Assembly: GCF_003574675.1 (NCBI RefSeq)
Contig: NZ_QOAZ01000005.1
Span: forward strand, 62,001 to 126,000
Direction: 5' to 3'
DNA length: 64,000 nucleotides
DNA from: Azohydromonas sediminis
Lineage (GTDB): Bacteria; Pseudomonadota; Gammaproteobacteria; Burkholderiales; Burkholderiaceae_C
Part shown: positions 39,815 through 46,602 of the stretch, piece by piece
Numbering within the stretch: position 1 is the stretch's first letter
Layout of the letters: each line of letters opens with the position of its first letter
The notes under the pieces: model-generated
Told to the model about the DNA's origin: nothing
The model's database searches: none
Seen by the model: only the letters and a program-made list of their open reading frames with translations
Program-made: the position numbers and the translations under genes

Positions 39815-40455
39815 GAGTAGTAATTCTCTTGGAAGTTCTTGAAGAAGTAGAGCGCGGCCGGGCGCTTGAACGGGTCGTGGTACATCTGCACGACCTGGTA
39901 CGGCTCGTACGAGAACTGGGTACCGAACAGCGTTGCATTCAGGCACGCCGTGATCCAGTGCTTCTCGTCGCAGTCGTATTGGTTGTTCATGATGTCGCGC
40001 AGCGTCATGTCGCGGTACCCACCGCCGCTGCAGTTGAACAACTCCTTGAAAGTGGCGTCGCGCCGGAACGGCTGGTTGTTCCATCCCTTGCAATACGAGT
40101 AGCCCTGCCAGTCCTTGGGCCACTTGGTGCGGTCCCTGTAGTAGGTGCAGTGCTTGCCGGGGGACTCTGGGACATCGCGGTCGTACAGCGACGAGATCGG
40201 CGAGTGACAGCCCGAGACCGTCGCGTGGCACTTCGTCTTCTTCCAGTCGTCCTTGTGGAAGCAGTGTTTCTTGTCCCCGCCGTAGCCCGCCAGTGCACGA
40301 ATCGGCGCGCCGGCAGCTGTCACCGCGGCGCCGAGCGACAGGTGTCGCAGCAGGGCACGCCGACGCGATGCCGAATCGGCTGCAGCTGCAGACGACGGTG
40401 CATCCGGCTGGTCGTGACGACTATCGCTGTGGGCGTTGCGTTCGGATTCGTTCAT
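39811..40455 (-). CDS. Tat-exported cysteine-rich protein of unknown family
   Basis: 214 residues; I do not recognise the family. Residues 30-56 read SRRRALLRHLSLGAAVTAAGAPIRALA, a twin-arginine signal. The mature part has eight cysteines (65, 76, 83, 103, 122, 142, 162, 171), many aromatics and ends NFQENYYS with a C-terminal serine. Start ATG 40455 has GGGAG eight bases upstream; ATG 40479 and TTG 40491 lack one. Base composition is lower in G+C than its neighbours (36 of 60 in 40021-40080), a hint of transfer or different selection. First gene of the four-gene overlap chain with PqqD-like, kinase and nucleotidyltransferase, hence a candidate substrate or effector of that set. Confidence 0.75.
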   Translation of the reverse strand: MNESERNAHSDSRHDQPDAPSSAAAADSASRRRALLRHLSLGAAVTAAGAPIRALAGYGGDKKHCFHKDDWKKTKCHATVSGCHSPISSLYDRDVPESPGKHCTYYRDRTKWPKDWQGYSYCKGWNNQPFRRDATFKELFNCSGGGYRDMTLRDIMNNQYDCDEKHWITACLNATLFGTQFSYEPYQVVQMYHDPFKRPAALYFFKNFQENYYS

Positions 40456-40944
40456 CACGGCATCTCCCGGTGTGCTCATCACGTCGGCCAAGCAAGCCGC
40501 GTGCGCACACCACTAGGTAGTACCCCAAGTGGCCTGAATGTTCGCACGTCCGACGGGCCATGGACAGCGACAAACCTGGGCCGCGAGCGGTGCGCCCCTT
40601 GGACGAGGGGGCGATGGCGGGTCGGGATCCTGAAAGACTGTAAAAATTTTCGACACCCGGGGCTGCTTGTCTTGTTTGTTCGTGCTGCGCGGCGGTGGGC
40701 AGCGTCGAGCCCCCCGCGACCGCCGCGCGACGTTGACCGGCACCCGCAGCACGAGCCCGCCGGCGAAGAAGGCGATCGCCAGCCGGTGGTTGTCAACGGT
40801 GAGGTGGCCGACCAGGCCATACGTCAGGGGCCGGGCGATGGCCGACGGCCGCCCGGCGCAAGTCCATAGCCCGACGAACTCGGCGCGCCGGGGTTCGGCG
40901 CGTCGTCCCGAAGGACGCTCATCGCAGTGCCCGCGCATGCCCGC
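40456..40944. other. long intergenic region upstream of the HPr-rel-A-type set
   Basis: 489 bases with no gene I can support. A minus-strand open frame covers 40513-40938 but begins without family resemblance. An AT-rich island at about 40630-40690 (TGTAAAAATTTTCGACA, then TTGTCTTGTTTGTT) stands out strongly from the GC-rich surroundings and probably contains the promoter and operator of the Cys-rich protein gene, 185 bases upstream of its start. Confidence 0.6.
40639..40655. promoter_or_regulatory. TGT-nn-AAATTTT-nn-ACA palindrome
   Basis: TGTAAAAATTTTCGACA has matched outer TGT/ACA and inner AAA/TTT around one central base: a dimeric-regulator-like operator in the only AT-rich patch of the gap. 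Similar TGT-AT-rich-ACA sites precede genes of PEP-CTERM/exopolysaccharide regulons in betaproteobacteria, as far as I recall; that link is inference. Confidence 0.4.
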
Positions 40945-41838
40945 TCAGGGCAGGCGCATCAGCGCCTGCCCCATGCGGATGCGCGTGCCCGGCGCGATGC
41001 CCGGTGCCAGCGTAAAGCCGCGCGGCGCGAAGACGAGGATCGTCGAGCCGTGCTCGAACCAGCCGAGTTCGTCGCCCTTGGCGAACGGCACGTCGCAGGC
41101 GATCTCGTTCGGGCCGCGGTACTTCAGGTGCAGCCGCACGTCGAGCGCGTGCAGGCGGATGCTGGCCACCAGGATCGCCGCCACCGGCACCAGCGTGACG
41201 ACGTGGCCGCCGGCGATCGTCGTCTTCAGCAGCGCGCGCTCGTTGCGGCAGAACAGGCGCGGGATGCGCGCGAGCGCCGCGGGGTTGACGTTGAACACCT
41301 CGCCGCTGACGTAGGTCACGTGCTCGAGCCGCCCGTCGTGCGGTGCGTGGAAGCGGTGGTACATCGCCGACGTCAGCCGCAGCGTCGCCCAGGTGCCGTC
41401 GCGGTAGTGCGCTGCCAGCGGCGAGCCGGCGAACAGGTCGTCGAGCGTGTACGGCATGCCCTTGGCCTGGAACAGCTGGCCGTCGCGCACGGTGCCGCAG
41501 GCGCCGACGATCGCGTCGCACGGGCTCGCGAGCACGCGCGCGTCGGCGTCGACGGTGCGTGCACCGGGCTTGAGCGCCCGCGTGAAGCACGCGTGCAGGC
41601 TGCGAAAGCGCGTCTCGCGCGCGTCGCTCAAGTCCAGCTCGGTGAACTGGCGCCACACCGCGATCGACAGCCGCGCGAGCCACTCGCATTCGATGCGGCT
41701 GAACCAGCCGACGAGGTGCGTCAGCGCCGCGCGCGGCACGCGGTTGGTCAGCACGAAGTTCAGGCCCTCGTGCTGGAGCCAGCGGTCGCGCCGGCGTCGT
41801 GGCGCGCGCGCGTCGTCGAACGGGTGATTCACGGCCAT
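40945..41838 (-). CDS. psd: phosphatidylserine decarboxylase proenzyme
   Basis: 297 residues. Psd makes phosphatidylethanolamine from phosphatidylserine at the inner membrane and self-cleaves at a Gly-Ser bond to form its pyruvoyl group. Seen: ALASPCDAIVGACGTV-type segment near residue 95, MPYTLDDLFAG, MYHRFHAPHDGRLEHVTYVSGEVFNVNP near residue 155 and the cleavage site in GWFEHGSTILVF near residue 265, here HGST rather than the LGST of E. coli. Start ATG 41838 leaves 28 bases to the divergent aminotransferase gene. Confidence 0.93.
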   Translation of the reverse strand: MAVNHPFDDARAPRRRRDRWLQHEGLNFVLTNRVPRAALTHLVGWFSRIECEWLARLSIAVWRQFTELDLSDARETRFRSLHACFTRALKPGARTVDADARVLASPCDAIVGACGTVRDGQLFQAKGMPYTLDDLFAGSPLAAHYRDGTWATLRLTSAMYHRFHAPHDGRLEHVTYVSGEVFNVNPAALARIPRLFCRNERALLKTTIAGGHVVTLVPVAAILVASIRLHALDVRLHLKYRGPNEIACDVPFAKGDELGWFEHGSTILVFAPRGFTLAPGIAPGTRIRMGQALMRLP

Positions 41839-41866
41839 GTCAAACGCCTCGGTTACCAATCGGGGG

Positions 41867-43510
41867 ATGAACGAAACCCTTGCCCTCGCCCTCGGCGCCG
41901 GCGCGCTCGCGCTGCTGCCCAAAGTCAAGCGCCGCCTCGAGCTGTCGCGCGCCAAGCACCCGTCGCTGGCCGGCCATTCGAAGATGGCCAAGCGCGTCGC
42001 AGCGCTGATTCCCGGCTACGCGTACGACGAGCAGCGCTTCTTCGCCGCCGACGGCGCGCCGGGCGACGTCGTCGCGCGCCGCCGCGCCGGCTTCGAGCGG
42101 CTGGCCGCGCTGTACCGCGAGCGCTACCCCAAGTCGGTGGCGCTGACGACGCAGGCGCGCGAGGGCATCTCGGACCTGCAGTTCACCGGCGCGTACCGCG
42201 TGCCGTACCCGTTCAGCCGCTACCTGCGCGAACACCTGGCCGTGGGCGCGTTCGTCGAGTCGAGCGCCGGCGTGACCGTCACCGACCTCGACGGCAACGC
42301 CTTCTTCGACCTCACCGGCGCGTACGGCGTCAACGTGTTCGGCTACGACTTCTACAAGGAGTGCATCGCCGAGGGCAGCGCGCGCGTCGCCGCGCTCGGC
42401 CCCGTGCTCGGCAGCTACCACCCGGTCGTCGCCGACAACGTGCGCCGGCTGCGCGCGATCTCGGGGCTCGACGAGGTGTCGTTCCACATGTCGGGCACCG
42501 AGGCCGTGATGCAGGCCGTGCGCCTGGCGCGCTACCACACGCGGCGCACGCACCTCGTGCGCTTCGCCGGCGCGTACCACGGCTGGTGGGAAGACGTGCA
42601 GCCCGGCCCCGGCAACCCGGTCAACCCGCGCCACACCTACACGCTGGCCGAGATGGACGAGCGCACGCTGCACGTGCTGCGCACGCGGCGCGACATCGCG
42701 TGCGTGCTCGTCAACCCGCTGCAGGCGCTGCACCCGAACAGGCCGGCGCCAGGCGACTCGTCGCTCGTCGACGGCTCGCGCCGCGCCGGCTTCGACCGTG
42801 CCGCCTACACGCGCTGGCTGCAGCAGCTGCGCGAGGTCTGCAGCGAGCGTGGCATCGTGCTGATCTTCGACGAGGTGTTCGTCGGCTTTCGTCTCGCACC
42901 GGGCGGGGCGCAGGCGTACTTCGGCGTGAAGGCCGACCTCGTGACCTACGGCAAGACGCTCGGCGGCGGCCTGCCGGTGGGCGTCGTGTGCGGGCGACGC
43001 GAGCTGATGAAGCGCTTCCGCGACGAGCGGCCCGCCGACATCTGCTTCGCGCGCGGCACCTTCAACACGCACCCCTACGTGATGGGCGCGATGGCGGCCT
43101 TCCTCGACCGCCTCGAGCGCCCCGACGTGCGCGCGCTGTACGACGGTCTCGACGAGCGCTGGAACGCGCGTTGCGCGGCCTTCAACGCGCGCATGGCGGC
43201 CGAGGGACTGCCGCTGCGCGCGGCGAACCTGTCGACGATCTGGACGCTGTTCTACACGCAGCCGGGGCGCTACCACTGGATGATGCAGTTTTACCTGCGC
43301 GCGCAGGGGCTGGCGCTGAGCTGGGTCGGCACCGGGCGGCTGATCTTCAGCCTGAACTACGGTGATGCCGAGTTCGCGCAGGTGCTCGAGCGCGTCGTGG
43401 CCGCCGGCCGGCAGATGCAGGCCGACGGCTGGTGGTGGCACGACGCCGCGCTGACCGACAAGGCGATCAAGCGCAGCCTGCTGCGCGAGATGCTGGCGCA
43501 ACGCTTCTGA
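41867..43510 (+). CDS. class III aminotransferase, glutamate-1-semialdehyde mutase-like
   Basis: 547 residues, over 100 longer than typical GSA aminomutase or omega-aminotransferase. The core shows GAYGVNVFGYDFYK, SGTEAVMQAVRLARYHTRR near residue 215, FAGAYHGWW, IFDEVFVGFRLAPGGAQAYFGVKADLVTYGKTLGGGLPVG with the PLP lysine near residue 365, and RGTFNTHP. The first 110 residues are an extra domain beginning with a possible membrane or amphipathic helix (TLALALGAGALALLPK). ATG 41867 used; in-frame ATG 41837 would overlap the psd start. Substrate unknown. A psd neighbour hints at lipid amine chemistry only by position. Confidence 0.85.
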   Translation: MNETLALALGAGALALLPKVKRRLELSRAKHPSLAGHSKMAKRVAALIPGYAYDEQRFFAADGAPGDVVARRRAGFERLAALYRERYPKSVALTTQAREGISDLQFTGAYRVPYPFSRYLREHLAVGAFVESSAGVTVTDLDGNAFFDLTGAYGVNVFGYDFYKECIAEGSARVAALGPVLGSYHPVVADNVRRLRAISGLDEVSFHMSGTEAVMQAVRLARYHTRRTHLVRFAGAYHGWWEDVQPGPGNPVNPRHTYTLAEMDERTLHVLRTRRDIACVLVNPLQALHPNRPAPGDSSLVDGSRRAGFDRAAYTRWLQQLREVCSERGIVLIFDEVFVGFRLAPGGAQAYFGVKADLVTYGKTLGGGLPVGVVCGRRELMKRFRDERPADICFARGTFNTHPYVMGAMAAFLDRLERPDVRALYDGLDERWNARCAAFNARMAAEGLPLRAANLSTIWTLFYTQPGRYHWMMQFYLRAQGLALSWVGTGRLIFSLNYGDAEFAQVLERVVAAGRQMQADGWWWHDAALTDKAIKRSLLREMLAQRF

Positions 43511-43523
43511 GACGCTTCTCGGT

Positions 43524-43553
43524 GCGCCCCCGCGCGTTCAGCGCGCGGGGCGC
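43524..43553. terminator. hairpin between convergent genes
   Basis: GCGCCCC-C-GCGCG (43524-43536) pairs with CGCGC-GGGGCGC (43542-43553) with one bulged C and a five-base loop: a 12-bp stem that also contains the stop codon of the minus-strand gene. Serves both converging transcripts; there is no T-run. Confidence 0.5.
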
Positions 43554-44149
43554 CGGCCGTGTGCCGGGTCGATCAGTTGCCCGCGCAGCAGCTTCAGCGG
43601 CGCCTTGTGGTACAGCCAGATGTCGTGGAACGGGTCGGTGAGGATCTTCGTCGCCCACACCAGCCCCGTCGTCACGCCCTGCAGGAAGAACAGCTGCACG
43701 GTGCGGAACACGAGGCCGCCGGCGCCGAGCGCCAGCCACAGCCAGCCGACGTCGCGCGCATAGCCCCACAGGTCGGTGCTCGGCGCGATGAGGCCGAAGA
43801 AGCTGCGGTCGAACCAGAGCACGAGTGGCAGCAGCACCCAGATCGCCATCAGCACGACCTTGCGGCGCAGGTTGTAGCCGACCTTGATCTGTTCCTTGTA
43901 CTCGTGCGTGGCCTCGTTGACGTGGTCGTAGCCCCGCGGCTCGAAGAAGAAGTGGCCGGCCTGGCGCGTCGTCATCGACACGCACCAGGCCAGCAGCGCC
44001 GCCAGCGGCGGATCGACGAACAGCAGGCCGTACGCGACGACGAACGAGATCGCCGACACGAGGTGCAGCGACTGGTTGATCGTGCTGTGGTGGTAGTAGC
44101 GGTGGTCGTCCCAGCGCTGGATCTCGAGCTGGCGCAGGAATTCGTTCAT
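43538..44149 (-). CDS. integral membrane protein, possibly Mpo1/DUF962-like
   Basis: 203 residues with about four membrane helices (27-45, 47-62, 95-113, 125-148). HHSTINQSLHLVSA followed by a helix and later TRQAGHFFFEPRGYDH recall the His/Asn pattern and the GH-FFE motif of the DUF962/Mpo1 family (2-hydroxy fatty-acid dioxygenase relatives), but the match is by eye and weak. Its start lies 179 bases from the divergent glycosyltransferase gene. If the assignment is right, the histidines would bind iron. Confidence 0.6.
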   Translation of the reverse strand: MNEFLRQLEIQRWDDHRYYHHSTINQSLHLVSAISFVVAYGLLFVDPPLAALLAWCVSMTTRQAGHFFFEPRGYDHVNEATHEYKEQIKVGYNLRRKVVLMAIWVLLPLVLWFDRSFFGLIAPSTDLWGYARDVGWLWLALGAGGLVFRTVQLFFLQGVTTGLVWATKILTDPFHDIWLYHKAPLKLLRGQLIDPAHGRRPAR

Positions 44150-44229
44150 CGTCGGGTCTCCGTGGGTGGACGAGGCGGCAGCGCGACCTGCGCTGCGCGT
44201 GACGATGCTGCGGCGCGGGCGTGAAACCG

Positions 44230-44297
44230 CGATGACGCGCTCGCGACGCGGCGGCGTCGTTGCGTTGACGCCGCGACACGCGCGGCGGCGGTCATCG
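44230..44297. repeat. nested inverted repeats in a divergent gap
   Basis: Outer arms CGATGAC (44230-44236) and GTCATCG (44291-44297) enclose an inner perfect stem GCGGCGTC (44251-44258) / GACGCCGC (44267-44274). It lies between divergent genes, so it may be a regulatory cruciform or leader structure. Confidence 0.35.
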
Positions 44298-44306
44298 AAC
44301 TGTCGC
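44289..44306 (+). promoter_or_regulatory. PHO-box-like direct repeat before the glycosyltransferase gene
   Basis: CGGTCAT-CGAA-CTGTCGC: two 7-base units spaced by four bases, as in the PhoB box (CTGTCAT-N4-CTGTCAT), with 6/7 and 5/7 matches. It is very close to the annotated start, so a later start (GTG 44377) may be the real one if this is functional. Confidence 0.35.
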
Positions 44307-44328
44307 TTGCTGCAGCGACGATGCGCGC

Positions 44329-45573
44329 GTGACGCAACGCGACGACGCCGGCATCACGGTCGACGACCTGCCGACCGTGCGCCGCTCGCTGCGCGTGGCC
44401 GTCGTCACCGAGACCTACCCGCCCGAGGTCAATGGCGTCGCGGCGACGATCGCACCGATCGTCGAGGGCCTCGTGCAGCGCGGGCACGCGGTGCAGCTCG
44501 TGCGGCCGCGCCAGCACGCCGGCGACCGGCCCGACGACGACGCGCAGCGGCTGCACGAGGTGCTGCTGCGCGGGCTGCCGATCCCGCGCTACCCGCACCT
44601 GAAGATGGGGCTGCCGGCGCGGCGCGCACTCGGCGAGCGCTGGAGCCGCCAGCGCCCCGACGTCGTGCACATCGTCACCGAGGGGCCGCTCGGCTGGTCG
44701 GCGCTGCAGGCCGCGCAGCGGCTGCGGCTGCCGGTGGTGTCGGACTTCCGCACCAACTTCCACGCCTACAGCCGGCACTACGGCGTCGGCTGGCTGCACA
44801 AGCCCATCGTCGCGTACCTGCGCAAGTTCCACAACCGCACCGCGTGCACGATGGTGCCCACCGAGGCGCTCAAGCGCGAGCTCGAGGCCTACGGCTTCCA
44901 GCGCCTGGCGGTGGTCGCGCGCGGCGTCGACACGCGCCGCTTCGATCCCTCGCGCCGCAGCGACGCGCTGCGCCGGTCCTGGGGCTGCGCGCCGGGCGAC
45001 CGCGTGCTGCTGTACGTCGGGCGGCTCGCGCCGGAGAAGAACCTTGAGCTGCTTCTGCGCTGCCACGCACAAATGGCCGCCGTCGACCCGCGGCTCAGGC
45101 TCGTGCTCGTCGGTGACGGGCCGTCGCGCGCCGACCTGCAGGCGCGCTGCCCGCAGGCCGTGTTCGCCGGCACGCAGTCGGGCGAGGCGCTCGCGGCGCA
45201 CTACGCGTCGGGCGACCTGTTCGTCTTTCCGAGCCTGACCGAGACCTACGGCAACGTGACGCCCGAAGCGCTGGCCAGCGGGCTGGCGGTGCTCGCGTTC
45301 GACCACGCGGCAGCGGCGCAATTGATCCGCGACGGCGACAACGGCCTGCTCGCGCCGGCCGGCGACGAAGTGGCGTTCGTGCAGCGCGCGCTGCGGCTGG
45401 CGGCGTCGCCGGCGCTGGCGGGCGCGCTCGCACGGCGCGCGCGCGAGACGATGGTCGGCCACGGCTGGGAGCGCATCGTCGCGCAGGTCGAGTCGGTGCT
45501 GCTGGCAGCACTCGCGCAGCACGAGCCGCTGCCGTGGCGGCCGGTGCGCGTGCCGGTGCCCAGCGACGTCTGA
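44329..45573 (+). CDS. glycosyltransferase family 4
   Basis: 414 residues, GT-B fold. N-terminal VAVVTETYPPEVNGVAATIAPIVEGLVQRGHAVQLVRPR is the usual GT4 opening; YVGRLAPEKNLELLLRC near residue 230 and SLTETYGNVTPEALASGLAVLAFD (residues 304-327, E-x7-E motif) form the nucleotide-sugar site. It resembles PimB/MgtA/SqdX-like enzymes that glycosylate membrane lipids, so a diacylglycerol glycolipid role is possible. GTG 44329 is used with low certainty; GTG 44377 gives a more compact N-terminus. A PHO-box-like repeat lies just upstream, and ppk2 follows 75 bases later. Confidence 0.88.
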   Translation: MTQRDDAGITVDDLPTVRRSLRVAVVTETYPPEVNGVAATIAPIVEGLVQRGHAVQLVRPRQHAGDRPDDDAQRLHEVLLRGLPIPRYPHLKMGLPARRALGERWSRQRPDVVHIVTEGPLGWSALQAAQRLRLPVVSDFRTNFHAYSRHYGVGWLHKPIVAYLRKFHNRTACTMVPTEALKRELEAYGFQRLAVVARGVDTRRFDPSRRSDALRRSWGCAPGDRVLLYVGRLAPEKNLELLLRCHAQMAAVDPRLRLVLVGDGPSRADLQARCPQAVFAGTQSGEALAAHYASGDLFVFPSLTETYGNVTPEALASGLAVLAFDHAAAAQLIRDGDNGLLAPAGDEVAFVQRALRLAASPALAGALARRARETMVGHGWERIVAQVESVLLAALAQHEPLPWRPVRVPVPSDV

Positions 45574-45580
45574 CGGCGCG

Positions 45581-45598
45581 CTGTCACAGCGCGGTCAC
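45581..45598 (+). promoter_or_regulatory. PHO-box-like direct repeat before ppk2
   Basis: CTGTCAC-AGCG-CGGTCAC: two 7-base units with the correct 4-base spacer, matching the PhoB consensus at 6/7 and 5/7. Located 50 bases upstream of ppk2, a good distance for activation. Confidence 0.5.
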
Positions 45599-45648
45599 AG
45601 ACGGCCGCGACGCTGGCGGGTCGACCCCTTTGCGCCTGCGACACCGCC

Positions 45649-46578
45649 ATGACCCGACCGACGCCGCTGCCCGACCTGTCCGACCTGCGCGAGCGCATCG
45701 AGCAGGAACTCCTCGACGGCTACGACGAGGAGCTCGAGATGGCGTACGAGGACCGCGACGTCGACGCCGACGGGCGCACCGTGGTCGACCGCAGCCCGCA
45801 GGCGCGCACCGCCCGGCAGACCTACTTCCGCGAGCTGTTCCGGCTGCAGGGCGAGCTCGTGAAGCTGCAGGACTGGGTCGCGCACACCAGGCACAAGATG
45901 GTCATCGTCTTCGAGGGGCGCGATGCGGCGGGCAAGGGCGGCGTCATCAAGCGCATCACGCAGCGGCTGAATCCGCGCGTGGCGCGCGTCGTCGCGCTGC
46001 CGGCGCCCAGCGACCGCGAGCGCACGCAGTGGTACTTCCAGCGCTACGTGCCGCACCTGCCCGCCGGCGGCGAGATCGTGCTGTTCGACCGCAGCTGGTA
46101 CAACCGCGCCGGCGTCGAGCGCGTGATGGGCTTCTGCACCGAGGACGAGGTCGAGGAGTTCTTCCGCTCGGTGCCCGAGTTCGAGCGAATGCTGGTGCGC
46201 TCGGGCATCCAGCTCGTCAAGTACTGGTTCTCGATCAGCGACGAGGAGCAGCACCTGCGCTTCCTCGGCCGCATCCACGACCCGCTGAAGCAGTGGAAGC
46301 TCAGCCCGATGGACCTCGAGAGCCGCCGCCGCTGGGAGGACTACACCAAGGCCAAGGAGGCGATGCTCGAGCGCACCCACATCCCCGACGCGCCGTGGTG
46401 GATAGTGCCGGCGGTCGACAAGAAGCGCGCGCGGCTCAACTGCATCCACCACCTGCTGAGCCTGGTGCCCTACCACGAGGTCGAGCGCCCCGAGGTCGTG
46501 CTGCCGCCGCGCGAGCGGCACCCCGACTACATCCGCCACCCGGTGCCGCCCGAAATGATCGTGCCCGAGGTCTACTGA
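45649..46578 (+). CDS. ppk2: polyphosphate kinase 2
   Basis: 309 residues, single-domain PPK2. Walker A GRDAAGKGG (90-98), Walker B DRSWYNRAGVERVMGFC near residue 146 and the lid RIHDPLKQWKLSPMDL near residue 215 are all present. PPK2 uses polyphosphate to phosphorylate nucleoside di- or monophosphates, or the reverse. The charged N-terminal 60 residues (EELEMAYEDRDVDADG) are typical of class I. Position after a PHO-box-like site suits a phosphate-starvation role. Confidence 0.95.
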   Translation: MTRPTPLPDLSDLRERIEQELLDGYDEELEMAYEDRDVDADGRTVVDRSPQARTARQTYFRELFRLQGELVKLQDWVAHTRHKMVIVFEGRDAAGKGGVIKRITQRLNPRVARVVALPAPSDRERTQWYFQRYVPHLPAGGEIVLFDRSWYNRAGVERVMGFCTEDEVEEFFRSVPEFERMLVRSGIQLVKYWFSISDEEQHLRFLGRIHDPLKQWKLSPMDLESRRRWEDYTKAKEAMLERTHIPDAPWWIVPAVDKKRARLNCIHHLLSLVPYHEVERPEVVLPPRERHPDYIRHPVPPEMIVPEVY

Positions 46579-46602
46579 CCCCGGGCACGCCCCGCGGGGG
46601 TG

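Noticed and set aside
40510-40600. Sigma-54 (-24/-12) promoter for the Cys-rich protein gene
   Set aside because: GG-N10-GC pairs occur by chance in this GC-rich stretch, and no site matched the wider consensus.
40513-40938. Minus-strand frame of 141 codons in the long gap
   Set aside because: A short middle part has G/C-rich third positions, but the ends do not, there is no ribosome site and no family resemblance; it could be a decayed fragment at most.
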